This document shows, piece by piece, positions 1 to 8,314 of a stretch of 64,000 bases of DNA. A program made the position numbers and the translations under genes. The notes beneath the pieces are model-generated. The model was not told where the DNA came from, did no database searches, and saw nothing but the letters and a program-made list of their open reading frames with translations. The stretch is taken from the NCBI GenBank assembly GCA_023379675.1, contig JAMCPL010000016.1, positions 1 to 64,000 on the forward strand, read 5' to 3'. How positions within the stretch are numbered: position 1 is the first letter of the stretch; each line of letters begins with the position of its first letter. This DNA comes from Actinomycetota bacterium (GTDB lineage Bacteria > Actinomycetota > Acidimicrobiia > Acidimicrobiales > JAMCPL01).

Positions 1-1
1 G

Positions 2-718
2 TCTGCATTGAACAATGCGCAGCAGCAGATTAGTGCAAGTGGAATGCAGACTGCCGGAGTCGTTGCGAGCGCTGGCGTGGTAGCTGGTGGTGTAGCCGCA
101 GGTGCCGGTGCAGTAGGCGGTTCAGCGGCAGGCGCTGCAGCTGCTGGAAGCGGTGGAGGGGTAGCCTCCGCGGTGAACGCTTCCGATCCCCCAAGTGTTG
201 CGCAATTGGAGAGCGGGACCCTCGATATTGGTGGAAAACAAGTGACTTATCAGCAATGGTGTGATGAGCATGGCTTTGCTCCACCAGATTCTAACTATGG
301 GCAATGTGCTGCATATGCGGCATTCCGGCGAGCGCAGTTAGGTCTAAGTACGCCAACCGGGAACGGTGACGAGATGGCGCAGTCGGTCGGTCTTGCAACT
401 TCACCGAAAGAAATCGGCCCAGGCTCGCTAATATCCGCCGGGCCGACGTCAAGTAATCCGTATGGTCATGTGATGGTGGTTGACAAAGTGCTGGGAGAAA
501 ACCCTCCTCGCTTTCAAGTGAGCGAAATGAATGCTGCTGGCCAGAACGTCAATACCTCCGCTGGAGCTCAAGTCAATATTAACGCCGATAACTATCGTAC
601 AAATTCGATTGTGACGCTGTCGGACAATGGTGCCACAGGCACGATTACGCGAACCATCGTCGATGGCCAGGGGGGAACGATGAGCTTGGGTTCCGTAACT
701 TGCTCAAAGGGAGTGTGA
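2..718 (+). CDS. CHAP-like secreted amidase/peptidase, 5' end outside window
   Basis: The frame is open to the left edge, and the first possible start inside the window (TTG at 8) has no ribosome binding site, so this is probably the C-terminal part of a longer protein. The visible part starts with about 60 residues rich in Ala, Gly and Ser, like a linker or hydrophobic segment. A compact domain follows with YGQCAAYAAFRRAQLG (candidate catalytic Cys), PYGHVMVVDKVL (candidate His) and FQVSEMNAAG (candidate Glu/Asn). This Cys...GHV...E/N order is that of CHAP/NlpC-like amidases that cut peptidoglycan peptides. The C-terminal tail is hydrophilic and ends in CSKGV. Family assignment rests on motif order only. 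It could also be a surface or conjugation-associated CHAP protein. Confidence 0.55.
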   Translation, partial: SALNNAQQQISASGMQTAGVVASAGVVAGGVAAGAGAVGGSAAGAAAAGSGGGVASAVNASDPPSVAQLESGTLDIGGKQVTYQQWCDEHGFAPPDSNYGQCAAYAAFRRAQLGLSTPTGNGDEMAQSVGLATSPKEIGPGSLISAGPTSSNPYGHVMVVDKVLGENPPRFQVSEMNAAGQNVNTSAGAQVNINADNYRTNSIVTLSDNGATGTITRTIVDGQGGTMSLGSVTCSKGV

Positions 719-1066
719 CACCGTCTGGTTCCAAGAGTATGACATTGAATAGGCTTGTGCAGTTTTCGATCGAAGATTCTGGGACGGCTGGTTGTTTGGT
801 TAGGCGGCACGTGCCAGGGGCGGGAATGTGGATTGGAGAACTTTGACTACTGACTGTCGGTACCTGTCAAGTTAGTTGATGATGTCAATGGCCATGAATA
901 ATTCCCACGTATGGACACGGAATTCCACGGTTTGGTTTGGTTAGACCAGAGGCATCACCCCCTTTCCGGAGACGGCATCGGCAAGGCACACCGACTCGCC
1001 CTCGGTGAGAACTGGGTGAGAATGAGATGGGCGTGGTGCATTAGGCGGTGGCCAAACACCTTTTCA
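719..1066. other. gene-poor stretch between CHAP gene and dispersed repeat
   Basis: I see no convincing gene here. The only longer frame (from 911) lacks a ribosome binding site, has no recognisable family features, and runs into the dispersed repeat that follows. There is no clear promoter or terminator. The stretch looks like degraded accessory DNA. Confidence 0.4.
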
Positions 1067-1143
1067 AATGACACCGGTGTATTTCGGCACGGAGACCTCG
1101 TGCCGACGGATCACCTTGGGCGAGCGAAGCCCTGAATGTTTAC
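1067..1143. repeat. dispersed palindromic repeat, copy 1
   Basis: About 77 bp that align without gaps to 43050-43126, by hand count 65 of 77 identical. A perfect 33-bp core spans 1092-1124 here and 43075-43107 there. Both copies end sharply at TGTTTAC. The core forms a hairpin, TCGGCAC ... GTGCCGA, with an inner GAG/CTC pairing. In copy 2 the left arm differs by C-to-T changes that keep pairing as G-U. This suggests a REP-like or insertion-sequence-end element rather than a coding repeat. Confidence 0.7.
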
Positions 1144-1306
1144 AGTCCTTCCTATTCCGGGTGTCAAAGCTATATGGTTAGGAACCTATTATGATCACGT
1201 CACTCACATTGTGATCGTGCCGCTCTCGTCAACGGGTGCCTTCAGCGTATACAACTCCTCAGGCTCCACGGATGTGACAGTGGATGTGGCCGGATATGTG
1301 GGGTGA
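1136..1306 (+). pseudogene. fragment of a surface-protein gene (VYNSSGSTDVTVDVAGY repeat)
   Basis: A short open frame of 56 codons whose last 30 residues include the motif VYNSSGSTDVTVDVAGYV and then stop. This motif recurs near the C-termini of large actinobacterial cell-surface and amidase proteins. Here it has no body in front of it. The ATG lies in the last bases of the dispersed repeat (ATGTTTAC), so the repeat appears to have replaced the rest of the gene. No ribosome binding site is seen. I read it as the 3' remnant of a truncated surface-protein gene. Confidence 0.5.
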
Positions 1307-1444
1307 ACGCCCAGGACGGACCCTCCGGCATACCTGAGAACAACTACGTGATCTCAGGCAGCTGGCAACCGGTCATACCCATGAGGTGGCCGCCCCGAAA
1401 TATGGCTGTTTTGGGCCTTTTCGGGACCGATCAGCCGAAAGTTG

Positions 1445-1492
1445 GATTGACATACGCACTGTAATTCTGCTAATATATTTCGTATGTCAATC
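1445..1492 (+). promoter_or_regulatory. near-consensus promoter inside a perfect 12-bp inverted repeat
   Basis: TTGACA (1447-1452), an 18-bp spacer and TAATAT (1471-1476) form a near-consensus housekeeping promoter. The ATG of the next gene is at 1484, 7 nt after the -10 box, so the mRNA would be leaderless. The arms GATTGACATACG (1445-1456) and CGTATGTCAATC (1481-1492) are perfect inverted repeats. One covers the -35 box and the other the transcription start and start codon. That is the geometry of a repressor operator. Confidence 0.75.
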
Positions 1493-1969
1493 TCTTACGC
1501 CCTTCCCTTGGAAGAAGATTTAGCAGAAGATACAGGTAAATCCCGACCAGCAACCACGATGCTGGGCCACCGCCGCCGCACTGTGGGGTTCGACCTATGG
1601 ATCGATCAGGCAAGTATGCGACAACTGCCTGCACAAGATATACGGCATCTGGTCGGCGATACCCACTTGAGCCTGTCCACCATCTACCGATCCGAGCAAG
1701 CCACACAAGATGGAGGCGCCACCGATCTGAAACCATGCCGGAAAGCGACTCTTCGTAACCACACCGCCGGGTTGGCTTTCCTGGATGGAAGTCCCGCCGA
1801 TCTGCCGATCCGAGCCCGGTTCCTGGCACGCGAAGAAGGAGTGCACATCACCGATGCCGCCATTGCTGAGACACTCATAGCTCTGTCCGACCGGCTTCAT
1901 TGGTCAAAACTGGAAAAGCTCGAGGAAATCGACAACATACCCGCCTACGTCCCGTTGCCGGAGTCTTGA
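1484..1969 (+). CDS. unknown 161-residue protein, leaderless, in operon with icd
   Basis: The ATG sits 7 nt after a strong -10 box, so translation is probably leaderless. The 161-residue product is soluble, without signal peptide or membrane segment. A central stretch, DIRHLVGDTHLSLSTIYRSE (about residues 52-71), could form a helix-turn-helix. The C-terminal third is helical and charged (LAREEGVHITDAAIAETLIA). I do not recognise the family. The stop codon is 2 nt before the isocitrate dehydrogenase start, so the two genes are co-transcribed. The start codon lies in the right arm of a perfect inverted repeat, which would fit an autoregulator, but this is inference. Confidence 0.6.
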   Translation: MSISYALPLEEDLAEDTGKSRPATTMLGHRRRTVGFDLWIDQASMRQLPAQDIRHLVGDTHLSLSTIYRSEQATQDGGATDLKPCRKATLRNHTAGLAFLDGSPADLPIRARFLAREEGVHITDAAIAETLIALSDRLHWSKLEKLEEIDNIPAYVPLPES

Positions 1970-1971
1970 GC

Positions 1972-3489
1972 ATGGACGCATCCATTGCCTCCCGCACATC
2001 TACGCCGCACGCCGGCAACCAGCTCCGGCCTGCGCACTCGATAACTGACACTGTTGCCACACCCATTACGGTCGCCTACGGAGATGGCATCGGCCCGGAG
2101 ATCATGACGGCGACACTGCGCATACTCGAAGCGGCCGGCGCCAACTTAGATGTGGAGACCATAGAAATCGGCGAGTCGGTTTACCGCCGGGGCGTCACTG
2201 CCGGCATAGAACCTTCATCCTGGGACTCCATCCGGCGCACAAGGGTATTCTTGAAAGCGCCCATCACCACACCTCAGGGCGGAGGATTCAAAAGCCTGAA
2301 TGTAACGGTCCGCAAGACCCTTGGCTTGTTTGCAAACGTCCGCCCCTGTATAGCATACGACCCATTTGTCAGCACCAAACATCCCGGCATGGATGTAGTC
2401 ATAGTAAGGGAAAACGAAGAGGATCTGTACGGCGGGATCGAGCACCGCCAGACCGAAGACGTATACCAGTGCCTCAAGCTCATCACGCGGCCGGGCACAG
2501 AGAGGCTGGTGCGGTATGCATTCGAGTACGCGCGCCGGTACGGGCGCCACAAGCTTACCTGCTTCACCAAGGACAACATCATGAAAATGACCGATGGCTT
2601 GTTCCATCGCGTCTTTGACGAAGTGGCAGCGGACTACCCAGATCTCGAATCCGAACACTGGATTGTCGACATCGGCGCTGCCAAGCTGGCCGACACGCCG
2701 GAAGCCTTCGATATGATAGTCTTGCCAAATCTCTATGGCGACATACTTTCCGACGTTGCAGCACAGATAGCAGGCTCTGTCGGCTTGGCTCCGAGTGCCA
2801 ACATCGGTGAAGAAGTGGCTATGTTCGAGGCTATACATGGTTCAGCTCCGCGGCGAGCCGGCCAGGATGTAGCCAACCCGTCAGGGCTTCTGCTGGCCGC
2901 TGTGCAGATGATGGTGCACATAGGCCAGAGCGATGTAGCTGCCCGCATCCATAATGCATGGCTCCGCACCATTGAAGACGGTATCCATACGTACGACATC
3001 TTCGATCCACAAGTATCGGCTGAAAAGGTCGGTACATCAGGCTTTGCCGATGCCGTAATCCAACGACTGGGTCAGCTACCGCAGCAGCTCCCGGCTGCCG
3101 GCTATGCAGCCGGAGCCGGCCCCATAAGCATCCAGACGCACCCAGGCACTCGCGCCACCAAGGAACAGATAGGAATAGATGTATTCATAGATTGGATCGC
3201 ATCCGTGGATGACCTTGCCGCTATCTTGGAGACACAGGCCAAGCCGGATTTTCGGCTGCTTATGATCACCAACCGTGGCCAGAAGGTATATCCCGGCGGG
3301 TTGCCGGAAACTTTCTGCGTAGACCACTGGCGTTGCCGTTTCGAAGCCATCGAAGGCGGTGCGGTCACCACCAAGCAAGTCATTGATCTGCTGGACAGGC
3401 TCAACAGTGGGGGGGCGCCCTTTATAAAAACTGAAGGGCTGTACACTTTCGATGGAGTTCCAGGCTACTCGTTGGGTCAGGGACAGTAA
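1972..3489 (+). CDS. icd: isocitrate dehydrogenase, probably NADP-dependent, with C-terminal extension
   Basis: Oxidatively decarboxylates isocitrate to 2-oxoglutarate in the TCA cycle. Visible family motifs are YGDGIGPEIM near the N-terminus, SLNVTVRKTLGLFANVRP (substrate-binding Ser and Arg), IVRENEEDLYGGIEHRQT (catalytic Tyr region) and the cofactor loop HGSAPRRAGQDVANP. In that loop two Arg replace the Lys-Tyr of E. coli NADP enzymes, while NAD enzymes have Asp, so NADP is favoured. About 140 extra C-terminal residues follow the catalytic core, as in the long Thermus/Rickettsia-type enzymes. I chose ATG 1972, with GGAG 9 nt upstream, because an upstream TTG at 1900 would overlap the previous gene. 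It is the second gene of a two-gene operon. Confidence 0.9.
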   Translation: MDASIASRTSTPHAGNQLRPAHSITDTVATPITVAYGDGIGPEIMTATLRILEAAGANLDVETIEIGESVYRRGVTAGIEPSSWDSIRRTRVFLKAPITTPQGGGFKSLNVTVRKTLGLFANVRPCIAYDPFVSTKHPGMDVVIVRENEEDLYGGIEHRQTEDVYQCLKLITRPGTERLVRYAFEYARRYGRHKLTCFTKDNIMKMTDGLFHRVFDEVAADYPDLESEHWIVDIGAAKLADTPEAFDMIVLPNLYGDILSDVAAQIAGSVGLAPSANIGEEVAMFEAIHGSAPRRAGQDVANPSGLLLAAVQMMVHIGQSDVAARIHNAWLRTIEDGIHTYDIFDPQVSAEKVGTSGFADAVIQRLGQLPQQLPAAGYAAGAGPISIQTHPGTRATKEQIGIDVFIDWIASVDDLAAILETQAKPDFRLLMITNRGQKVYPGGLPETFCVDHWRCRFEAIEGGAVTTKQVIDLLDRLNSGGAPFIKTEGLYTFDGVPGYSLGQGQ

Positions 3490-3627
3490 CGCATCAGCTG
3501 CGCAGGCATCCAATGAATGGCGTGGAGAAGATGGCATAAGACTCCCCGTTGGCCAAGAGCCAGCCACCCCTTCATGAGATATTTCACCAATATCACGCTA
3601 TGCCATCAACCAGCAAAATCCATCCAG

Positions 3628-3700
3628 TGGCCAGGACCGGCGTCGATCCGGTGACCTCACGGTTTTCAGCCGCGCGCTCTGCCAACTGAGCTACCTGGCC
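3628..3700 (-). tRNA. tRNA-Phe (GAA)
   Basis: The minus strand folds as a 73-nt tRNA. The acceptor GGCCAGG pairs with CCTGGCC, with discriminator A. The D arm is GCTC/GAGC, and the anticodon stem CGCGG/CCGTG closes the loop CTGAAAA, giving anticodon GAA. The T stem is ACCGG/CCGGT. CCA is not encoded. The T loop is ATCGACG rather than the usual TTCRANN, a small deviation. Confidence 0.93.
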
Positions 3701-3882
3701 AGGCCATAGTGGCGGAAAACCACTACCGCCCAACACCCCACCGTACCATGATGGTTGAGGTTCTTCGTGTGCAAGACCTCATGGCCGGCTATGGTACTAT
3801 ACCATCTCCACGACACAACCGCCACCAGGCATTACGGGCAAGACCACCGCACGGCATAACCTTAGAACAGGTCGGCAGAACT

Positions 3883-4734
3883 TCATCCGGCATACGCCCG
3901 GCGTCGCTTCACGAGTTGCTCCAGTACCAAGTCGGGCACATGGAGATCTCCCGTGCCGGTACCCACCATGATGCCAGGCTTGTAGGTGCCATGAAAGTCC
4001 GAACCACCTGTAGCAACCATGGAATGGGCATCCGCCAAGTCTACCAGCCAAGCACGCTCTTCAGGTGAATAGGTGGAGTAGTAGGCTTCGATCCCGTCAA
4101 ATCCTTCAACTGCCAGTTGCTCGACAAGAGATCCCAGTTCCCTATCGGGCAAGCCGGTACGTAAAGGGTGCGCCAGCACAATTGTACTCCCCGATAGCCT
4201 GGAGAGCTCGACCAGCCTGCCAGCCCCCAGCAACTCCCTCGGCACGTAAGCTGGACGGCCAGCGCCCAGCCATACCCCAAACGCCTCCTCAATGTTGCCG
4301 GCATACCCCTTGCGCACCATCACGGATGCCACATGAGGCCGTCCTGCACTCTCCTCATTACCCGCCTCATCAATCAGCTCGTCATAGGAGATGTCCATCC
4401 CCAATCCCTGCAGCACAGCAACCATCTCGACATTCCTGGCCACCCTGCTCTTACGCAACCTGGCCAATTCCATGGCAAGGGGGGCATCGGAGGACAGGAA
4501 ATATGCGAGAGCATGCGCACTCTGCACGGGTGACATCCTGAACGATACTTCGCACCCGGGCACGAGAGTGATCCCAAGGCGCGCTGCAGCTGCCGTGGCG
4601 GCAGGAATCCCTTCAAGGGTGTCGTGATCGGTGAGCGAAAGGGCACTGCATCCTGCTCGTGCCGCCAGCTCACACACCTGTTCCGGGCTACTGGACCCAT
4701 CTGAACATACGGAGTGGGTATGGAGATCGATCAC
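3883..4734 (-). CDS. PHP-domain phosphoesterase (RNase AM / nucleoside-bisphosphatase type)
   Basis: A 283-residue PHP-superfamily metal phosphoesterase. The signature MIDLHTHSVCSDGSSSP (residues 1-17) supplies the first metal-binding His and Asp. LSLTDHDTLEG supplies a second site, VLAHPLRTG a later His, and ATGGSDFHG the C-terminal Asp-His pair. Bacterial relatives of this size include YciV/RNase AM, which removes nucleotides from RNA 5' ends and hydrolyses 3',5'-nucleoside bisphosphates. That substrate is inferred from the family. The start overlaps the purL stop (ATGA), so the two are translationally coupled. Confidence 0.85.
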   Translation of the reverse strand: MIDLHTHSVCSDGSSSPEQVCELAARAGCSALSLTDHDTLEGIPAATAAAARLGITLVPGCEVSFRMSPVQSAHALAYFLSSDAPLAMELARLRKSRVARNVEMVAVLQGLGMDISYDELIDEAGNEESAGRPHVASVMVRKGYAGNIEEAFGVWLGAGRPAYVPRELLGAGRLVELSRLSGSTIVLAHPLRTGLPDRELGSLVEQLAVEGFDGIEAYYSTYSPEERAWLVDLADAHSMVATGGSDFHGTYKPGIMVGTGTGDLHVPDLVLEQLVKRRRAYAG

Positions 4735-7175
4735 GAATACCGCCCAGTGGCATCGACAATATCCATCACACGAGGTATCTTGCCTCTCCAGGTCCGATCA
4801 ATGCCCAACAGGTCAAGATCCACCAAACCGGCAATTGTGACCCTCTCCCCACCGGCAACTCCAAGCACAGCCGCAGGGATACCATTGCGTTCCGCCTCTC
4901 TTATAAGCGCTGTGGGATCATCCGTACAGGCAAGAACGCGAGAAGCCGATTCGCTGAAAAGCTCAGCATGATCCAAAACCCCCTCGACCGTCGCTCCTAT
5001 GCCCGACCACAGGCAAAGCTCCGCCAAGGCTACGCCTATCCCACCCTCCGACACATCGTGAACAGCGCTGACACTTCCTTCGCGCATGCTCGACGCTGTC
5101 CCGGCCACGAGAGAGGCAATCCATTCCACAAGGCGACCATGAAATTCAAGATCCAGCCCAGGTGGAGTACCTCCTTTCCTGCCATACAAATCGACAGCCC
5201 ACCTGGAACCTCCCAGCCTGGTATCGGTGGCGCCAAGCAGGACTATGTGCCCGCCCTCGACAAGGCGAGGCTGGATAGGAACGCTTACCTTGCCTGCTTC
5301 CAATTTTCTCAGACCAAGCATTGTGACCACCGGCGTCGGATTAATGTCACGGCCGCCACTCTCGTTGTAAAGGCTTACATTGCCGCCCACCACGGGTACC
5401 GACAACGCCTCACAGGCATCCGAAATGCCATCGACCGACCTTGACAGCTGCCACATGACTTCCTCGTGTTCCGGGTTGCCGAAATTGAGGCAGTCGACCA
5501 GAGCGTAAGGCCGCGCACCCATACAAGCTACGTTGATAGCGGACTCGGCCACTATATAGGCCGCACCAATGTATGGATCGAGAGCGCACAGGCGCGGCGC
5601 GGAATCGGTAGAAAGCGCTATGGCCTTCGTACTCGCCGCCTCGGGCATACCCGGTACATCCAGCCTCAACAAGGCGGCATCTCCACCTGGACCTGCAATG
5701 GTCGCACACCAGAGCTGATGGTCATACTGCTCATACACCCATGCTGGATCTGCGAGCATACTCAGTATATCGTCACCTGCATCATCTGGAGGCAGGATTC
5801 CATCGGGATCATCCGCATCATGGTAATCATTGCGAGGCGGATGCATTGGCCTGTCATATATGATGGCCCCATCAGCCAGAGAGGCAGCAGGCACGTCGGC
5901 AACCACCTCACCCGTTTCGCCATCTCTCACCACCAGCCTGCCGGCGCCACCAGATCCACCTGCAGACACTTTGCCGACGGCCACGGCCCTCACCTCGTGA
6001 TGCCTGCAAACCTCCTCGACTATCCGAAAATCCTCCGGCGCCACTATTGCCAGCATCCTCTCCTGGCTCTCCGATGTCAGTATCTCCAGGGCGCTCATGG
6101 GAGTTTCTCTCAGCGGAACCTTGGACACATCCACTTCCATGGATGTCCCCCCCCTCGCTGCAGTTTCACTGGTGGCACAGCTCAGACCGGCCCCGCCAAG
6201 GTCCTGCAGGCCCTGAAGAAGGCCCCGACCGGCCAGATCCAGGCAAGCTTCGATCAAGCGCTTCTCCTCAAAGGGATCTCCCACCTGCACACTGGGCCGC
6301 TTGTCCTCGTCTCCTTCCCGGAAGCCGGAGGAAGCCAAAATGCTCACCCCTCCGATCCCGTCCCGCCCCGTGAGTGAACCGAGCAACACTGCAAGTCCTC
6401 CATCGTACGAAGCCTTGCCCAGGACTATGCGATCCTTATGCACCACCCCCACGCATACCACGTTCACCAGAGGATTCTGCTCATAACAGGGGAGGAACGT
6501 GAGTTCGCCGCCGACAGTAGGTACGCCCACCGAATTACCGTATGACGATATGCCACTCACCACTCCATCAAAGAGCATCTTCACCTGCGCACTGCCAAGA
6601 TCCCCAAAGAACAGCGGATCCATAAGTGCAATAGGCCGTGCTCCGACAGAGAGAATATCTCGTATGATCCCACCGACTCCCGTTGCGGCGCCTTGCTTCG
6701 GCTCTACGGCCGATGGATGGTTGTGGCTCTCCATGCGGATGGCCACCGCCATTCCATCTCCTACGTCTACCACCCCTGCATTCTCACCAGGACCAAGCAA
6801 TACTTGAGGGGCATCGACAGGAAATCTCTTGAGGTGGATGCGGGAAGACTTGTAAGAACAGTGCTCGCTCCACATTACGCTGTACATCGCCAACTCAGCC
6901 GGTGAGGGATTGCGCCCCAGCTCAGCCAGCAAGTGTCCATACTCCTCGCTGGTCATCCCCAGTTCTCTGTAGAGGTTCGGTGGAATTGCCTCGCCACGGA
7001 AGCCCGAATATCCTGATACCTCGGGTGAGGCTACGACCTGTTCCTCTCCTATCCGGGTAGGTGACACACGCATGCTCTCTGTGCTCTTCTCTACAATTTC
7101 TACGTGATCAGCCGTGGTTCGATCAGCCAGTATTTTAGCGGTCGGTATTTGGGCCTCCGATTCCATACCTACCAT
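4731..7175 (-). CDS. purL: phosphoribosylformylglycinamidine synthase subunit PurL
   Basis: ATP-dependent conversion of formylglycinamide ribonucleotide to formylglycinamidine ribonucleotide, step 4 of purine synthesis, with PurQ and PurS as partners. The core starts with ELAMYSVMWSEHCSYKSS, the typical PurL signature. Next come HNHPSAVEPKQGAATGVGG (ATP and metal site) and a second half with GGNVSLYNES and HDVSEGGIGVALAE. The frame stays open to 7325. I chose ATG 7175 (814 residues), with ATG 7166 equally possible, because the extra upstream residues have no PurL character and neither start has a strong ribosome binding site. purQ and purS are not nearby. It overlaps the downstream PHP gene by 4 nt. 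Confidence 0.92.
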   Translation of the reverse strand: MVGMESEAQIPTAKILADRTTADHVEIVEKSTESMRVSPTRIGEEQVVASPEVSGYSGFRGEAIPPNLYRELGMTSEEYGHLLAELGRNPSPAELAMYSVMWSEHCSYKSSRIHLKRFPVDAPQVLLGPGENAGVVDVGDGMAVAIRMESHNHPSAVEPKQGAATGVGGIIRDILSVGARPIALMDPLFFGDLGSAQVKMLFDGVVSGISSYGNSVGVPTVGGELTFLPCYEQNPLVNVVCVGVVHKDRIVLGKASYDGGLAVLLGSLTGRDGIGGVSILASSGFREGDEDKRPSVQVGDPFEEKRLIEACLDLAGRGLLQGLQDLGGAGLSCATSETAARGGTSMEVDVSKVPLRETPMSALEILTSESQERMLAIVAPEDFRIVEEVCRHHEVRAVAVGKVSAGGSGGAGRLVVRDGETGEVVADVPAASLADGAIIYDRPMHPPRNDYHDADDPDGILPPDDAGDDILSMLADPAWVYEQYDHQLWCATIAGPGGDAALLRLDVPGMPEAASTKAIALSTDSAPRLCALDPYIGAAYIVAESAINVACMGARPYALVDCLNFGNPEHEEVMWQLSRSVDGISDACEALSVPVVGGNVSLYNESGGRDINPTPVVTMLGLRKLEAGKVSVPIQPRLVEGGHIVLLGATDTRLGGSRWAVDLYGRKGGTPPGLDLEFHGRLVEWIASLVAGTASSMREGSVSAVHDVSEGGIGVALAELCLWSGIGATVEGVLDHAELFSESASRVLACTDDPTALIREAERNGIPAAVLGVAGGERVTIAGLVDLDLLGIDRTWRGKIPRVMDIVDATGRYS

Positions 7176-7388
7176 TATGGCCCAAAAACACCCTTGGGGT
7201 ACTAGGTGTCTGGCATCAGACGACTGACGCTCCGAAACAGGCACCTGCCAACATACTTGGTTCACCCAGCCGTCTGATATTTGATACCTGCCCACGGTAC
7301 CTGGCCCCGAAGGCGAGCGCCTCAACGATCAAGTTCAACTACTCTCTTGCGATTCTGTCGCGGGCATCCAGCACGGCCTCAGGCTCGG

Positions 7389-7883
7389 TCATCTGCCGAG
7401 TCGCACAGAACTAGCCGAAAGCGGCTGGCCTTTTGCGCCCCCAGAAGCAAGAAGCTTTGCATACCAGGCGTCTAAGTCTGCGACCCTGATCCGCCTAAGC
7501 GACGTGGCTCCCCAACGCGGCAAGATGAAGCGGTCGAACACCCGGCGGTAGTTGTGGGCCATAGGGGGAGAGAGGCTTGGCGCTCGATGGCTATATCAGG
7601 TCTCGACCAGCTCGCCCACTGAGCCAGATCGCGACATGATCGCCCCGTCGTCTAACTGCTTTAGAAGCTTGGTGAATTCTACCTCGGCATCCCGTCTGGT
7701 CCCCCGAATGCTTCGGCTGACATATAGCCTCTTAGCAGACCCTGGGTCAACTCCGACAAAGACACGTACCTCCCCCGTCGCCCTTCCCCTCTGGCGGATC
7801 GAGCCACGCCTGCGCACTGGTGCTGCGCTGGACCCGCGCGCCCGACCCGAGGCCCTAGCCGAAAACGATACGACCACGAACAA
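7389..7883 (-). pseudogene. decayed tyrosine recombinase (integrase) next to tRNA-Arg
   Basis: The first part reads VRVFVGVDPGSAKRLYVSRS ... VGELVET, the arm-binding N-terminus of actinobacterial phage/ICE integrases. A TGA at 7596-7598 interrupts it, where relatives have Trp (GELVE-x-W). In the same frame the sequence continues with SLSPMAHNYRRVFDRFILPR and RIRVADLDAWYAKLLASGG, the core-binding (SAM-like) domain, up to a second stop at 7389-7391. The catalytic domain with the R..HxxR..Y residues is missing. The gene points away from the 3' end of the tRNA-Arg at 7988-8060, as integrases of tRNA-targeted elements do. It is a relic of an element that was otherwise lost. Confidence 0.8.
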
Positions 7884-7987
7884 AGTATATCATCCAAGGG
7901 CATGACTTGATGGGCAACTTGATGGGCAATTGCCTCTTTCAGGCTTCACCAAGAAAGGCTACAACCCTACTAACTGGGTTTATATGG

Positions 7988-8060
7988 CGCCCCCGGCAGG
8001 ATTCGGACCTGCGACACACGGTTTAGGAAACCGTTGCTCTATCCCCTGAGCTACGGGGGC
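7988..8060 (-). tRNA. tRNA-Arg (CCT)
   Basis: A 73-nt cloverleaf on the minus strand. The acceptor GCCCCCG pairs with CGGGGGC, with discriminator G. The D arm is GCTC/GAGC. The anticodon stem ACGGT/ACCGT closes the loop TTCCTAA, giving anticodon CCT. The T stem is GCAGG/CCTGC with loop TCCGAAT. CCA is not encoded. tRNA genes like this are frequent integration sites, and an integrase relic lies directly beyond its 3' end. Confidence 0.93.
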
Positions 8061-8314
8061 CAGTGCACAAATTGTACCCTATCTGTCCTATGCTATGAAT
8101 GCACAAGAGTACAGGGACTTCTAAGACTTCTAGACCACCGTACTTACGAGTTCAGTCCTTCCGATACCGTGGCCAACACAGCGCTCCGGGTACAGCGGCA
8201 TCGAGACTGCCATACTTACGAGCACCGTCCAAGTACATCAGCCACGACGTTGGAGCCGCCTTTGGCATCAGCATGAATGCCGTTACGAGCTGATCTTAAT
8301 GCGAAGACGGCATT

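Noticed and set aside
911..1135. 75-codon open frame ending in the dispersed repeat
   Set aside because: It has no ribosome binding site and no family sequence. Its only similarity, to a frame at 43035, comes from the shared repeat whose conservation fits a hairpin better than a protein.
1900..1971. upstream TTG extension of isocitrate dehydrogenase
   Set aside because: It would overlap the preceding gene by 70 nt and adds residues with no family similarity, while ATG 1972 has a GGAG site.
3709..4068. open frame opposite the PHP phosphoesterase
   Set aside because: It is antisense to a well-supported gene and shows only shadow composition.
4659..6377. long plus-strand frames opposite purL
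   Set aside because: They are shadows of the purL coding strand; purL has clear family motifs throughout.
8034..8293. open frames downstream of tRNA-Arg
   Set aside because: They begin inside the tRNA or its flank, carry odd composition and no recognisable domain. The region 8061-8314 seems to be non-coding.
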